Positions 42,251 through 51,063 of a stretch of DNA of 64,000 nucleotides are shown one piece after another. Position 1 is the first letter of the stretch. The number at the start of each line of letters is the position of its first letter. Source of the stretch: an uncultured Oscillospiraceae bacterium (GTDB lineage: Bacteria > Bacillota > Clostridia > Oscillospirales > Ruminococcaceae); contig CAKSKU010000016.1 in assembly GCA_934465295.1 (NCBI GenBank), positions 1 to 64,000 of the forward strand, in the 5' to 3' direction. The translations under genes were made by a program, and so were the position numbers. The notes under the pieces are model-generated. The model had not been told where the DNA came from. It saw only the letters and a program-made list of their open reading frames with translations, and made no database searches.

Positions 42251-42299
42251 GTGTTAAAGACGATCGGCGATCCTTGACATTGCCTATTTTCTTTAACAC
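42251..42299 (-). promoter_or_regulatory. Stem-loop in the zinc-ribbon gene leader
   Basis: GTGTTAAAG (42251-42259) and CTTTAACAC (42291-42299) form a perfect 9-bp stem, with GATCGCCGATC-like pairing inside. It lies between the start point (about 42322) and the ribosome site (about 42228). No known riboswitch pattern is recognised. Confidence 0.45.
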
Positions 42300-42316
42300 G
42301 GGAATATTTATCTTGC

Positions 42317-42357
42317 TTGACATTTAATATTATACAGCATATAATATTAAATGTCAA
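42317..42357. promoter_or_regulatory. Perfectly palindromic bidirectional promoter
   Basis: An 18-bp perfect inverted repeat (42317-42334 and 42340-42357) with a 5-base centre. Because of the symmetry both strands read TTGACA, 17 bases, TATAAT: plus -35 at 42317-42322 and -10 at 42340-42345; minus -35 at 42357-42352 and -10 at 42334-42329. The minus direction drives the zinc-ribbon gene. The plus direction would run antisense into the nucleoside phosphorylase gene, whose stop codon lies inside the palindrome. It could also fold as a hairpin when read from upstream. Confidence 0.8.
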
Positions 42358-43663
42358 TACCTTTTATAACTTTTTTTATAATTTTTTTCTTTTTTTCGGA
42401 AAGTGACGGTTCTATGCGGAAAATCGAGCGAAATTCTTCGCCGAGCTCATCGATCTCACACCCGGTCGAGGTATAAAGCGTTCCGAGACGCTCGCCCTTA
42501 TGCACAAAGTCGCCGACTTTCTTATCAAATATTATGCCTGCGGTAGGGTCGATAGAAGCCTCCTTGGATTTTCTGCCTGCGCCGAGCTTCAGGGATATCA
42601 TTCCCGTTTCTTCGCAGGAAATTCTGTTTATGAAGCCTTCCTTGTCCGAGAAAACCTCGAGGGTGTGTGAAGCCTTGCCGAAAAGTGTGTGATCTTCAAT
42701 AACGTTCGGGTCGCCGCCCTGTGCAGAGATCATTCTGCGGAGCGTTTCAAGTGCTTTTCCCGAGGTGAGGGCATTTTCAGCCATTGCAAAGCACTCCTCA
42801 AAGCTGCCCTTGCCTGCAAGTCGGAGCATTTCCGCTGCGAGGGTGAGCGAGACCTCACGCAGGTCGGCGGGGGAGCGTCCTTTGAGTGCTTCGATAGCTT
42901 CGATGACTTCGAGCGAGTTTCCGACAGCCATTCCGAGCGGCTGATCCATATCCGTGAGGACGGCGGAGCATTTTCTTCCCGCAAGAGTTCCGACATTGAC
43001 CATTGCACGTGCAAGCTTTTCTGCGTCCTCCTCGGTTTTCATAAATGCGCCGTCGCCGACCTTTACATCGAGGACGATGCCGTCTGCGCCCGTTGCAAGC
43101 TTTTTGCTCATGATAGACGAGCAGATGAGCGGTATGCTGTCAACGGTGGCGGTCGCATTCCGCAGGGCGTAGAGCTTTTTATCGGCAGGGACGAGCGATC
43201 CCGTCTGACCAGCGACGGCAAAGCCGACATTCTTCACGCAGGACATAAATTCTTTATAAGAAAGCGAGGTGTTAAAGCCGGGGATAGCTTCAAGCTTGTC
43301 GATAGTTCCGCCCGTATGTCCGAGACCTCTGCCCGACATTTTGGGGACGTAGATTCCGCAGCTTGCGGCGATGGGGGCGGTTATGAGCGTTGTTTTGTCG
43401 CCTACTCCGCCTGTGCTGTGCTTATCGGCGCAGAATTTATCGAGGTCGGGCTGCATCATATCGCCCGAGCGAGCCATTGCCATTGTAAGGTCGGTGGTCT
43501 CTCTGTCCGATAAAGAAGAAAAGCATACCGCCATGAGCCATGCCGAAGCCTGATAATCGGGAATGCTGCCGGAAACATATCCGGCAACAAACCAATTGAT
43601 CTCTTCGGCAGAAAGCTCTGCGTTATGCTTTGTTTTTTCTATCAATTCATACATTGTTATCAT
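42347..43663 (-). CDS. deoA: Pyrimidine-nucleoside (thymidine) phosphorylase
   Basis: A 438-residue enzyme that cleaves uridine, thymidine or deoxyuridine with phosphate. KHSTGGVGDKTT (about 81-92) is the phosphate-binding signature, and SGRGLGHTGGTIDKLE follows. The start overlaps the stop of the SpoIID-like gene (ATGA at 43660-43663), so it is translated as the last gene of the sortase operon. MITM or the later MYEL could be the true start. Confidence 0.94.
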   Translation of the reverse strand: MITMYELIEKTKHNAELSAEEINWFVAGYVSGSIPDYQASAWLMAVCFSSLSDRETTDLTMAMARSGDMMQPDLDKFCADKHSTGGVGDKTTLITAPIAASCGIYVPKMSGRGLGHTGGTIDKLEAIPGFNTSLSYKEFMSCVKNVGFAVAGQTGSLVPADKKLYALRNATATVDSIPLICSSIMSKKLATGADGIVLDVKVGDGAFMKTEEDAEKLARAMVNVGTLAGRKCSAVLTDMDQPLGMAVGNSLEVIEAIEALKGRSPADLREVSLTLAAEMLRLAGKGSFEECFAMAENALTSGKALETLRRMISAQGGDPNVIEDHTLFGKASHTLEVFSDKEGFINRISCEETGMISLKLGAGRKSKEASIDPTAGIIFDKKVGDFVHKGERLGTLYTSTGCEIDELGEEFRSIFRIEPSLSEKKKKIIKKVIKGIDI

Positions 43664-45093
43664 AATACATCAATTCCCGTATAGTAATATTTCAAGATCT
43701 GATCGTATGTATAGCCGAGCTTTGCAAGGTAGTTTGCGCCGTTCTGGCTCATTCCGACGCCGTGACCCCAGCCATAGGTCGTGAAAGTGAAATATCCGTC
43801 CGAATAGGAAATATCGAAGCTTGCGCTTTTAAGATTGTATGAAAGTATGCTCTCACGGAGCTTGCGTCCGGTGATGGTGAGCTGTCCGTCAACGTCAACG
43901 GTCGAAACGTAGTTGCCGTCGATATGCCCCGTAACGGTCAGCCAGTTTTCGGGATTGTCCGAAAGGGTTATGCCGAGGCATCGTTCAATGGCATTGCGCA
44001 TCTCGCTTTCGGTGAAGCTTGTCTGCTTGCCGTAGTTCGGGTCGCCGTCCGCATCAAAGGGACATTCAACGCTGGTGAGATAGGGAATGCTTCCGCCCCA
44101 GACATTTACGGACGAAGCCGTATAACCCGAGGACGAAGCCATATAAACTGTCTGTGCGACCTTGCCGTTATAATAGCAGCATTTTCCCCAGACGGAGGAA
44201 ACAAGGTCAACTATGCGCTGCGGAGGGTCACTCTTTACCAGTACGGACGGTGTGAGTCCGTTTACGTTGTGATACTTGACATAGGAATAAGCTGCGACAG
44301 CCTGAGCCTTTATTGCTTCATCACTGAAGGAAGAAGATATCTCGTTGTTGACGATCCTGCAGACGAGGTCGAAAGCATCGTCGGTATGTACAGAGCCGCC
44401 GTATTTTGCGGTAAAGACTTCATTGATGCCCGGCGTAACATCCGGAGCTTCGGTGACAGCTTCAGTGGTAACGAATGTCGGCGTTGTTTCGATCGGGTCG
44501 TCGTCGATAGTTACGATAACATCGGCAACGGAAACCGGCAGGATATCCGCAAGGCTCTCTGCGGAAGCGGCAGCAGTCTCAACAGGTTCATTGTCCGATG
44601 ATGGGTCGTCGTCGATGATAACATCGTCGTCTTCTTCCTCATCGTCATAATCCTGATCCTCTACAAGATCATTGGCTGGGTCATCGTCCGTGCCGAGCTG
44701 TGAGAGATTGTTTTCCTGACCGTTATCATCGGCGAAAACATCATTGTGTGAAGCGGTGTTCTTGTTTTCGTTCGTATCGGCAAGCTCCTCTGCATGACCC
44801 GAGGGAAGGCTTATCGGTATCTCGCTTTCATCGTCGGGATTCGGCGGAACGGTCGTAACGGCTTCATGCTTGGTTACGATATCGGAATAATCGAGCTTTG
44901 CATATTCCGAAACTGCGGCGGAGGTAGCTTCGCCAATGTCCTCTCCCGTATCGGCGTCCGTCTCGGTCGAATAGTAGAAGTCCATTGAGATCGGTTCTTC
45001 ATCGACATCTTCAACAAGGCAGAAAGCGAAGGTATAGAACCCTGCGACCAGCAGCAAAGATGCGATGCCGCTCAAAACTGTGCTTTTTTTCAT
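43660..45093 (-). CDS. Membrane-anchored SpoIID/LytB-domain protein
   Basis: A 477-residue protein: N-terminal membrane helix or signal (about 6-26), a long acidic Asp/Glu/Thr linker (about 30-225) and a SpoIID domain (about 235-477) with NNEISSSFSDEAIKAQAVAAYSY, the SSSGYTASSVNVWGG block and YGWGHGVGMSQ near the C-terminus. SpoIID is a lytic transglycosylase acting on peptidoglycan during engulfment; LytB-like versions act in vegetative cells. Its place directly after four sortases argues for a vegetative wall role, but that is inference. Confidence 0.9.
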   Translation of the reverse strand: MKKSTVLSGIASLLLVAGFYTFAFCLVEDVDEEPISMDFYYSTETDADTGEDIGEATSAAVSEYAKLDYSDIVTKHEAVTTVPPNPDDESEIPISLPSGHAEELADTNENKNTASHNDVFADDNGQENNLSQLGTDDDPANDLVEDQDYDDEEEDDDVIIDDDPSSDNEPVETAAASAESLADILPVSVADVIVTIDDDPIETTPTFVTTEAVTEAPDVTPGINEVFTAKYGGSVHTDDAFDLVCRIVNNEISSSFSDEAIKAQAVAAYSYVKYHNVNGLTPSVLVKSDPPQRIVDLVSSVWGKCCYYNGKVAQTVYMASSSGYTASSVNVWGGSIPYLTSVECPFDADGDPNYGKQTSFTESEMRNAIERCLGITLSDNPENWLTVTGHIDGNYVSTVDVDGQLTITGRKLRESILSYNLKSASFDISYSDGYFTFTTYGWGHGVGMSQNGANYLAKLGYTYDQILKYYYTGIDVL

Positions 45094-45112
45094 AGTGATT
45101 TCCTTTCAGTTC

Positions 45113-46159
45113 TTATTCTGTGTATGAACCGCCGTTGAACTTATAGTAGATCGCAGGCCACTTGGGGTTCTGATTTACATAGAAGTTCGACGTATCTATA
45201 TTCTCGGTTGTTTCGCCCGAACGAAGACGTCTTGCGATAACGACATGACGTGCTTCGTCCCATTCGTATGCGCAGGTAGAAAGGGTAAGGTATTTATCGT
45301 TTTCATCAAAGTCGATCCCTGTAATGAACTGACTGCGGGTAGTTATCTCTTTCTTGAAATTCTCGAAAGTATAGGTTCCGCTGTCCTTGAAATTGACATA
45401 ATTGATGTAATCGAACAGGTTTCCGTCGTCATGCTCGGGGAGAGTGTTTATGACGAATGAGCCTATGATAACGTATGTGTAGTTTTCGTAATAGTTATCA
45501 TAGTAGACAAATGGGTTTTTGAGCCAGTATTTGAGATCCCATTTATAATAGTCAAGGTTTCCGAACATCGAGCCGTCACGGTTATTGTGACCGTAGAGGA
45601 TAATGTTGTCGCTCTGCTTGTCGGAATAATCGTTGGTGACGTTTCGGGGGTCGGCGAAAACCGTTCCGACCGAGCGCACCTGATCGTAGAAATTGTGTTT
45701 GAGGTAGTAGCTGTCGTCACGCTGTACAACAGGCTCACCGAGAACATTCGGGATATAGACATATCCGATATAATCGGGATTTATCGCAAGCATTTCCTCT
45801 GCGGCTTCGGACTTTACGAGCGGCGGACGCTGTTCCTCGGGGACATCTTCGATGTTTTCGATGGGGAGAGTGCCGTCTGTGGTATCGTCCTTGCCTGCGG
45901 AGATGTTCGATGCGCTGTTGTAGATAACGTTGAGCTTATTGCTGTTCTGCTTTGCTTCAAACTGGTGGTAAAAATACACACCGAGCACTGCAAGGCAGGC
46001 TATAAGCACGACTATCGCAAAAAGTGAGAATATCTTGCTTGCGATCTCCTTTCCCGAGTCGCCCTTGTGGGGGATAAACGCCTCGGAAAAGCTTTTTTTC
46101 TTCTTTTTTTCTTTTTCCTTGCTGTGCTGGGACTGGTAAACTTCATCGGCAAGTGCCAT
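45113..46159 (-). CDS. Class B sortase 4 of 4
   Basis: A 348-residue transpeptidase: a cytoplasmic basic start (EKEKKKKK), one membrane helix (about 43-65) and a class B sortase domain (about 115-315). The triad is His191 in YGHNNRDGSMFG, Cys296 in LSTCAYEW and Arg304. The residue after the Cys is Ala where the other three have Ser, and the following block differs (YEWDEARH in place of NEF..SRF), which suggests another substrate. Confidence 0.92.
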   Translation of the reverse strand: MALADEVYQSQHSKEKEKKKKKSFSEAFIPHKGDSGKEIASKIFSLFAIVVLIACLAVLGVYFYHQFEAKQNSNKLNVIYNSASNISAGKDDTTDGTLPIENIEDVPEEQRPPLVKSEAAEEMLAINPDYIGYVYIPNVLGEPVVQRDDSYYLKHNFYDQVRSVGTVFADPRNVTNDYSDKQSDNIILYGHNNRDGSMFGNLDYYKWDLKYWLKNPFVYYDNYYENYTYVIIGSFVINTLPEHDDGNLFDYINYVNFKDSGTYTFENFKKEITTRSQFITGIDFDENDKYLTLSTCAYEWDEARHVVIARRLRSGETTENIDTSNFYVNQNPKWPAIYYKFNGGSYTE

Positions 46160-46174
46160 TATGTATAAACTCCT

Positions 46175-48760
46175 TTAATCTGATCCTGCGGTAACGGTGG
46201 TGGTCTCCTCCGACTCTGTTTCGGGGACGCTTGTGACTGTGCTTTCCTCGGTATCGGAAGTTTCCGCAGCGGTTTCCTTGGCAGTGGATTTCTTTTTCTT
46301 AGAGGTCGTTTCCTCGGCAGTTGTTTCGGTAGTTGTCTTTTTCGATTTTTTCTTTGTGGTCTCTGCTGTTTCTTCGGATGATGTTTCCTCGGAGGTGTCT
46401 GCGGTTGTTGATTTTTTCTTTTTGGAGGTTGCTTCCTCTGTGGTCTCTTCTGTGACCTCCGTTGTTGTTTTTTTCTTCTTTTTGGAGGTGGTTTCTTCGC
46501 CGTCCTCGTCGGAAGCATCGGGGGGAACTGTGGTCACATCTGCATCAACGGGAGTATCTGTATCGGAATTGTCTGCGTTTAATGTATCTGTGCCGTTTTC
46601 CTCATCGGCGGCGGAGGTTTTCTTCTTCTTTTTCTTCTTGGTCGTGGTCTCGCCGTCCTCGTCTGTTTCCTCGGGGGCGGTGGTCTCGTCGGAAGTCTCC
46701 TCGGAGGTCTCGGTCGTGGTCTCGCCCGACATTATCGCTGTCCAGTCAACTCCTCTTGCATAAGGGTTGAATGAAGCGGAGGTAAAGTCATAATCGGAAA
46801 CGCTTTCGCCGTCACGGAGCTTTCTTGCAAAGACTACGAAACGTGAGTTCGAGAACTCGTTCGAGCAGGTCGAGAGGACTAAAAGCTTGTCGCCGAACTC
46901 TGCTTTCACGGGGGAGATTATCTGGTTGCGTGACTGAACTTCGCCCATATACCAATCAAATGTAGCTTCGTCATTGAGTGCTTCGATATAGTCGTGGTAA
47001 TGGAAAACCTCGCCGTTGGAGTCCTGCTTTTCGAGTGCATTCGTTACGAAAAAGGCATAGATAAGGTATGTGCCCGTTTCATAATCGGTGCGGAGCGTCA
47101 CGGTCGGGTTCTCGGCGTAAAATTCAAGGTTCTGCTTGTAGTTTTTGAGGTTGCCGAACATCGTTCCGTCCTCCTGATTGTGACCGTAGAGGACGATATT
47201 CGGGGAAACGTAATCCTCGCTGATGGTGCAGCGGTAATCCATAAAGATAGCGCCGCCCTTGTTCTGCTCGTCGTAATATGTATGCGTGAGGAAGTAGGTG
47301 TTGGTCGTGTCCTCGGGATCCTGAACGACAGGCTGGTAGATATCGCAGCCCTCAAGCTCGATAAAGCCGACCACCTTGTCGCTTATACCTTTATAATAGG
47401 ACATAATGTCGATGTTATGCTGCTGTTCCTCCTCCTCGGTCGGGGCGATGGTGATAACATTGCCCTCGCTGTCGATAGTTGTTTTCACCGTTGTGGTAAC
47501 GACTTCCTTTATCTTTTCGAGGTCTTTTACGGCTCTGTTCGATTGGATAAGGGTGCTTGCGAGCATAACGCCTGCGCCGACAAAGATGATAACTGCGATG
47601 ATGAACACGATTTTTCGTATCATCTCAAAGATGGTATCGCCTTTCCACGGGAGGATCTCTTTGAGGATATTCTTCTTTGTCTTTTTGGCGTTGTCTTCCG
47701 CAGCTTCTTCAGCTGTGAGAGTGACAGGCTCGGGTTCAAACGGGGGTATATCATCAGTCCGTGCGGTTTCGCTTTCGGAGTTGTCGGCTTTTTCGGTTTT
47801 ATCTTCGGGGGAGGTTTCTTCCTCGGTCGGAGTGTCCGTATTTTCGGGGTTCGCTTCGTCCGATTCGGGTTCGTCATCGATTATTTCGTCATCGGAAATA
47901 TCGTCAACGGTATCATCGGTTTCATCGATATCTTCGGGGACGGTTTCGTCCTCTTCGATATCTTCGCTTTCGTAATCGGTGATAGCATCGTCAATGGCTT
48001 CCTCTATGCTCGGCTCGGGGAGAATGTCGCCCCAGTCGGGAATGTCGGCGTTGAGGACTTCAACGGTCTCCTGCGGCTCGCCCTCGGCTTTGTCGGTATC
48101 GTCAAGTCCGTTGGCGAACACGCTTGAAAATTCGCTGCTTTCGTCTGAGCTTTTGTCGGCAAAGCTTTCCGCAGGTGCAATTCCGTCAAGAATAGCTGTC
48201 GGCTGCGGCGGAGCTTCGGGTTCGGAGGGCCCGCTTGTTTCCTCCTCGGATATATCATCAATAATATTACTGTCTGTAATATTATCTTCGGAATTTTCTG
48301 TGGTTTCGGGAGCTTCATTTTCCGATGTCAAAGCATCTGCCGGATCGGTTGAATCAGTGTCCTTGTCCGCTTCGGGGGAAGCTGAGAGTTCTTCTGATGT
48401 AGGTTCTTCCGCCTTAGGCTCGTTGAGTGCTGTATGCTCGTCGGAAGCTTTGGGTTTGTCTGACTTGTCCTGCTCGGCAAGGCTTGGCTCGGCGGCATCA
48501 TTCGGAGCGGCTTCTTCGGGAGAGGTCTCCTCGGGGGGAGCATCGGAGCTGTCGGGGATATCCGCTGTCTGCTCGGCTTTTTCCTCGGGAGGGGCAGGCT
48601 TTGCATGGCGTGGGACATACTCGCCGCTCGGAGAAAGCTCCTCGGAAAATTCCTCGTCATAGTCCTCTGTTATATTGTACGGTGCGGACGGGTCGGCTTT
48701 TTTCTTGTCGAATTCCGCGATTATATCATCGACTGTGAAGCCGAACTTGTTATCTGACAT
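46175..48760 (-). CDS. Class B sortase 3 of 4, with long acidic head and Lys/Thr-rich tail
   Basis: An 861-residue sortase. Residues 1-370 are acidic, Pro/Glu/Asp/Ser-rich and disordered, and would be cytoplasmic. A membrane helix follows (about 382-405), then the sortase domain (about 450-650) with His527 in YGHNQEDGTMFG, Cys632 in LSTCSNEF and Arg640. Residues 680-861 are a Thr/Glu/Ser tail with five to six basic runs (KKKK) at intervals of 20-40 residues. Ordinary class B sortases have about 230-320 residues, so both extensions are unusual. It is 14 bases from its neighbours on each side. Confidence 0.92.
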   Translation of the reverse strand: MSDNKFGFTVDDIIAEFDKKKADPSAPYNITEDYDEEFSEELSPSGEYVPRHAKPAPPEEKAEQTADIPDSSDAPPEETSPEEAAPNDAAEPSLAEQDKSDKPKASDEHTALNEPKAEEPTSEELSASPEADKDTDSTDPADALTSENEAPETTENSEDNITDSNIIDDISEEETSGPSEPEAPPQPTAILDGIAPAESFADKSSDESSEFSSVFANGLDDTDKAEGEPQETVEVLNADIPDWGDILPEPSIEEAIDDAITDYESEDIEEDETVPEDIDETDDTVDDISDDEIIDDEPESDEANPENTDTPTEEETSPEDKTEKADNSESETARTDDIPPFEPEPVTLTAEEAAEDNAKKTKKNILKEILPWKGDTIFEMIRKIVFIIAVIIFVGAGVMLASTLIQSNRAVKDLEKIKEVVTTTVKTTIDSEGNVITIAPTEEEEQQHNIDIMSYYKGISDKVVGFIELEGCDIYQPVVQDPEDTTNTYFLTHTYYDEQNKGGAIFMDYRCTISEDYVSPNIVLYGHNQEDGTMFGNLKNYKQNLEFYAENPTVTLRTDYETGTYLIYAFFVTNALEKQDSNGEVFHYHDYIEALNDEATFDWYMGEVQSRNQIISPVKAEFGDKLLVLSTCSNEFSNSRFVVFARKLRDGESVSDYDFTSASFNPYARGVDWTAIMSGETTTETSEETSDETTAPEETDEDGETTTKKKKKKKTSAADEENGTDTLNADNSDTDTPVDADVTTVPPDASDEDGEETTSKKKKKTTTEVTEETTEEATSKKKKSTTADTSEETSSEETAETTKKKSKKTTTETTAEETTSKKKKSTAKETAAETSDTEESTVTSVPETESEETTTVTAGSD

Positions 48761-48774
48761 TGAAAACTATCCTT

Positions 48775-49761
48775 TTATTGATTATAGATGAAGCTGTAAT
48801 CGGGTTCCTTTGCTTCGTAATTTACAGATGCGAGCGTTGTATCGACCTCTGCGGACTCGCCGTCACGGACACGTCTGCCGATAACAACGAATCGGGACGG
48901 TTCAAACTCGTTCGAGCAGGTGGAGAGGGTGAGGAACTTATCGTTCTCGTCAAAGTCAACGCCTGTGTTTATCGCTGTGCGTTCGAGGATATTCTCCTTG
49001 AAAGAATCGAACGGACGCTTTTTGCCGAAGTTTATGTAGTTATGATAGTCAAAGATGATGCCGTCACGGGTGTGCTTCGGCTCGACTTCGATAACGAAAG
49101 CGGCAATGATCTTATAGGTGTATTCTTCATAGAGGTTGGAGAATTCAAAGGTCGGGTGGTTGACATAGAAATCAAAGCCCTTTGTGCTGCCCGAGGAGGG
49201 CTTGACCTTATAATAGCTTAGCGAACCGAACATTGTGCCGTCACGCTGGTTGTGACCGTAGAGGATAATGTTCTTGCTCTGGTTGTCATCATAGTCGTTG
49301 ACATTGCAGCGGTAATCGGCGAAGATCGTTCCTGGCTGTGCTTTCTGACCGTAGAAATTGCGGTCAAGGTAGTCGCTGTTGTTTTCCGTCTGGACAACAA
49401 CGTTGTCGATGTATGTACCGCCGACCTTTATCCAGCCTGCCGTATCGGGATTTTCGTCAACGAACGACTTCATACTGTCGAGCAGGACGAGCGGGGGCGG
49501 AGCTGTTGTTACAGTGGTCTCCTCCTCGGTGACGGTCGTCGTCGGAACGGTAGTCTCGGAGGTTATGACGGTCGTATGCTGGCTTGCAAGCTCGTCATTC
49601 AGCTTCTTGTTGCGCTGTTCGCCTATGACAAGGCATATCAGGATTATTACCGTCACGATGAGTACGACTGCGGCAGCGAGGGTAACGATCTTTGAAGCCT
49701 TTACCTTTGGCGAATCGTCCTTATGCGGTATAAATTTATCAAAAAAGCTATTATTTGACAT
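48775..49761 (-). CDS. Class B sortase 2 of 4
   Basis: A 328-residue sortase: short cytoplasmic start with FIPHKDDSP (shared with sortase 4 as FIPHKGDSG), a membrane helix (about 25-47), a Thr-rich stalk (60-90) and the catalytic domain with His170 in YGHNQRDGTMFG, Cys282 in LSTCSNEF and Arg290. The gap to the next sortase gene is 14 bases. Confidence 0.93.
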   Translation of the reverse strand: MSNNSFFDKFIPHKDDSPKVKASKIVTLAAAVVLIVTVIILICLVIGEQRNKKLNDELASQHTTVITSETTVPTTTVTEEETTVTTAPPPLVLLDSMKSFVDENPDTAGWIKVGGTYIDNVVVQTENNSDYLDRNFYGQKAQPGTIFADYRCNVNDYDDNQSKNIILYGHNQRDGTMFGSLSYYKVKPSSGSTKGFDFYVNHPTFEFSNLYEEYTYKIIAAFVIEVEPKHTRDGIIFDYHNYINFGKKRPFDSFKENILERTAINTGVDFDENDKFLTLSTCSNEFEPSRFVVIGRRVRDGESAEVDTTLASVNYEAKEPDYSFIYNQ

Positions 49762-49828
49762 CTATTTTTACCTCGTGTAAAAATTTTAGGGGAAAAACTG
49801 TCTGCAAGGGAACTTATCTGTGATAAAT

Positions 49829-50791
49829 CTATCGGTGATAGATCACGTTCCAGTCCGGTTCTTTTGCGCTCTTGTTGGTGTAAGCCTGTGAAGTATCGAC
49901 GGAAGGGTCTTCGTTCTTTCGGGTGCGCCTTGCAATGACAACGAAACGGGACGGTTCAAACTCATTCGAGCAGGTCGAGAGGGTGAGGAACGAGTCGCCG
50001 TATTCAACGTCAACGCCCGTAACTATCTGCGAGCGAAGCTCAACGTTTTCGATGAAATAGTTATACTGCTGCTTATTTTCAAAGTTTATGCAGTTATGGT
50101 AATCGAAGATAACGCCGTCGGCGGTCTGCCATGTTTCAACGGGAGTTACGAAGCATGCGATGATCTTATACACATCGGTGCTGTAATTCGAGCTGAACGT
50201 TATGGTCGGGTGCGCTTTATAGAAATCGAGGTCGTGCTTGTACTTTGCGAGGTCGCCGAACATGGTCTTGTCCTTCTGGTTGTGACCGTAGAGGACGAGG
50301 TTGTCCGAGCGTTCGTGTGCGTTGAGCGTTGCACGGCGGTCGAGGAAGATAGTTCCTGCTTTGTTCTTGCTGCCGTCAAAGGCACGTTTGAGGTAGTATG
50401 TATTGCCGTCGCTGCTTTTTTTCTGGACAACGGGGAGGGCGATGTTGGTATCGTCTATCTGCACCCAGCCAACGGTATCCTCGTTTATTGCGAGGAGCTG
50501 CTTTGCACTCGGGAGAAGCTCACCGCCGTTATCGCCTATGGAGATATGCGAGATGATGAGGTCTTTGAGGTTTCCGTTGAGTATCTTTGTGCTGACCGAC
50601 TGCCAAAGCTCGCTTCCGAGTATAAAGATACAGCCGATGAGTATCACAAGGCAGAGCTGCGTGAATATCTTGCTGACGACTTCCTTTGCGCCGTCGCCCC
50701 GCTGGATGAGCAGCCAGTGACCTCTGCGTTCCTTACGCTTTTGCTTTTGGGCTTTTTTATAGGCTTTCTGAGCCTCACGGGATAATGCCAT
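49829..50791 (-). CDS. Class B sortase 1 of 4
   Basis: A 320-residue sortase and the first gene of the operon. A basic cytoplasmic segment (about 10-24) precedes the membrane helix (about 41-60); the catalytic residues are His170 in YGHNQKDKTMFG, Cys274 in LSTCSNEF and Arg282. The promoter 45 bases upstream points here. Confidence 0.93.
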   Translation of the reverse strand: MALSREAQKAYKKAQKQKRKERRGHWLLIQRGDGAKEVVSKIFTQLCLVILIGCIFILGSELWQSVSTKILNGNLKDLIISHISIGDNGGELLPSAKQLLAINEDTVGWVQIDDTNIALPVVQKKSSDGNTYYLKRAFDGSKNKAGTIFLDRRATLNAHERSDNLVLYGHNQKDKTMFGDLAKYKHDLDFYKAHPTITFSSNYSTDVYKIIACFVTPVETWQTADGVIFDYHNCINFENKQQYNYFIENVELRSQIVTGVDVEYGDSFLTLSTCSNEFEPSRFVVIARRTRKNEDPSVDTSQAYTNKSAKEPDWNVIYHR

Positions 50792-50835
50792 CTATTTATC
50801 AGTTCCTAATCTTATGTATAATTATTAGTAGTATA

Positions 50836-50864
50836 ATTATACAACAGACGGGTCAAAAAGTCAA
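50836..50864 (-). promoter_or_regulatory. Promoter of the sortase operon
   Basis: Minus-strand TTGACT (50864-50859), 17 bases, TATAAT (50841-50836). No other promoter is evident between the sortase genes, whose gaps are 14-67 bases. Confidence 0.8.
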
Positions 50865-50985
50865 GGAAATGCGCTTGTTTTGTAGCATTTGACAAATAAT
50901 CTTTCATATAAATTACACATAAGGAAAAGAAGGCGTTTCAAAGTCGGCATTTTCAGAATATTTATGCAAAAATATACTCTCTGTA

Positions 50986-51014
50986 TTGACAAAAGGGGTA
51001 AAGTATTGTATAAT
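50986..51014 (+). promoter_or_regulatory. Promoter of nrdR
   Basis: TTGACA (50986-50991), 17 bases, TATAAT (51009-51014), 50 bases before the nrdR start. Confidence 0.88.
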
Positions 51015-51063
51015 AACATCACGGTTTTTATAATTCAAATTTATGCTGTGTGGAGGGTAAGAT

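Noticed and set aside
46180..46720. DNA tandem repeats in the sortase tail
   Set aside because: The repeats are at protein level (Lys runs between Thr/Glu segments); the DNA units vary in length and sequence.
46994..48127. A 377-codon open frame on the plus strand
   Set aside because: Antisense to the long sortase; the Gly/Phe/Val-rich product reflects the acidic repeats on the other strand.
42347..50791. Sorting-signal substrate inside the sortase operon
   Set aside because: None of the proteins in the window has an LPXTG- or NPQTN-like motif followed by a C-terminal helix and basic tail.
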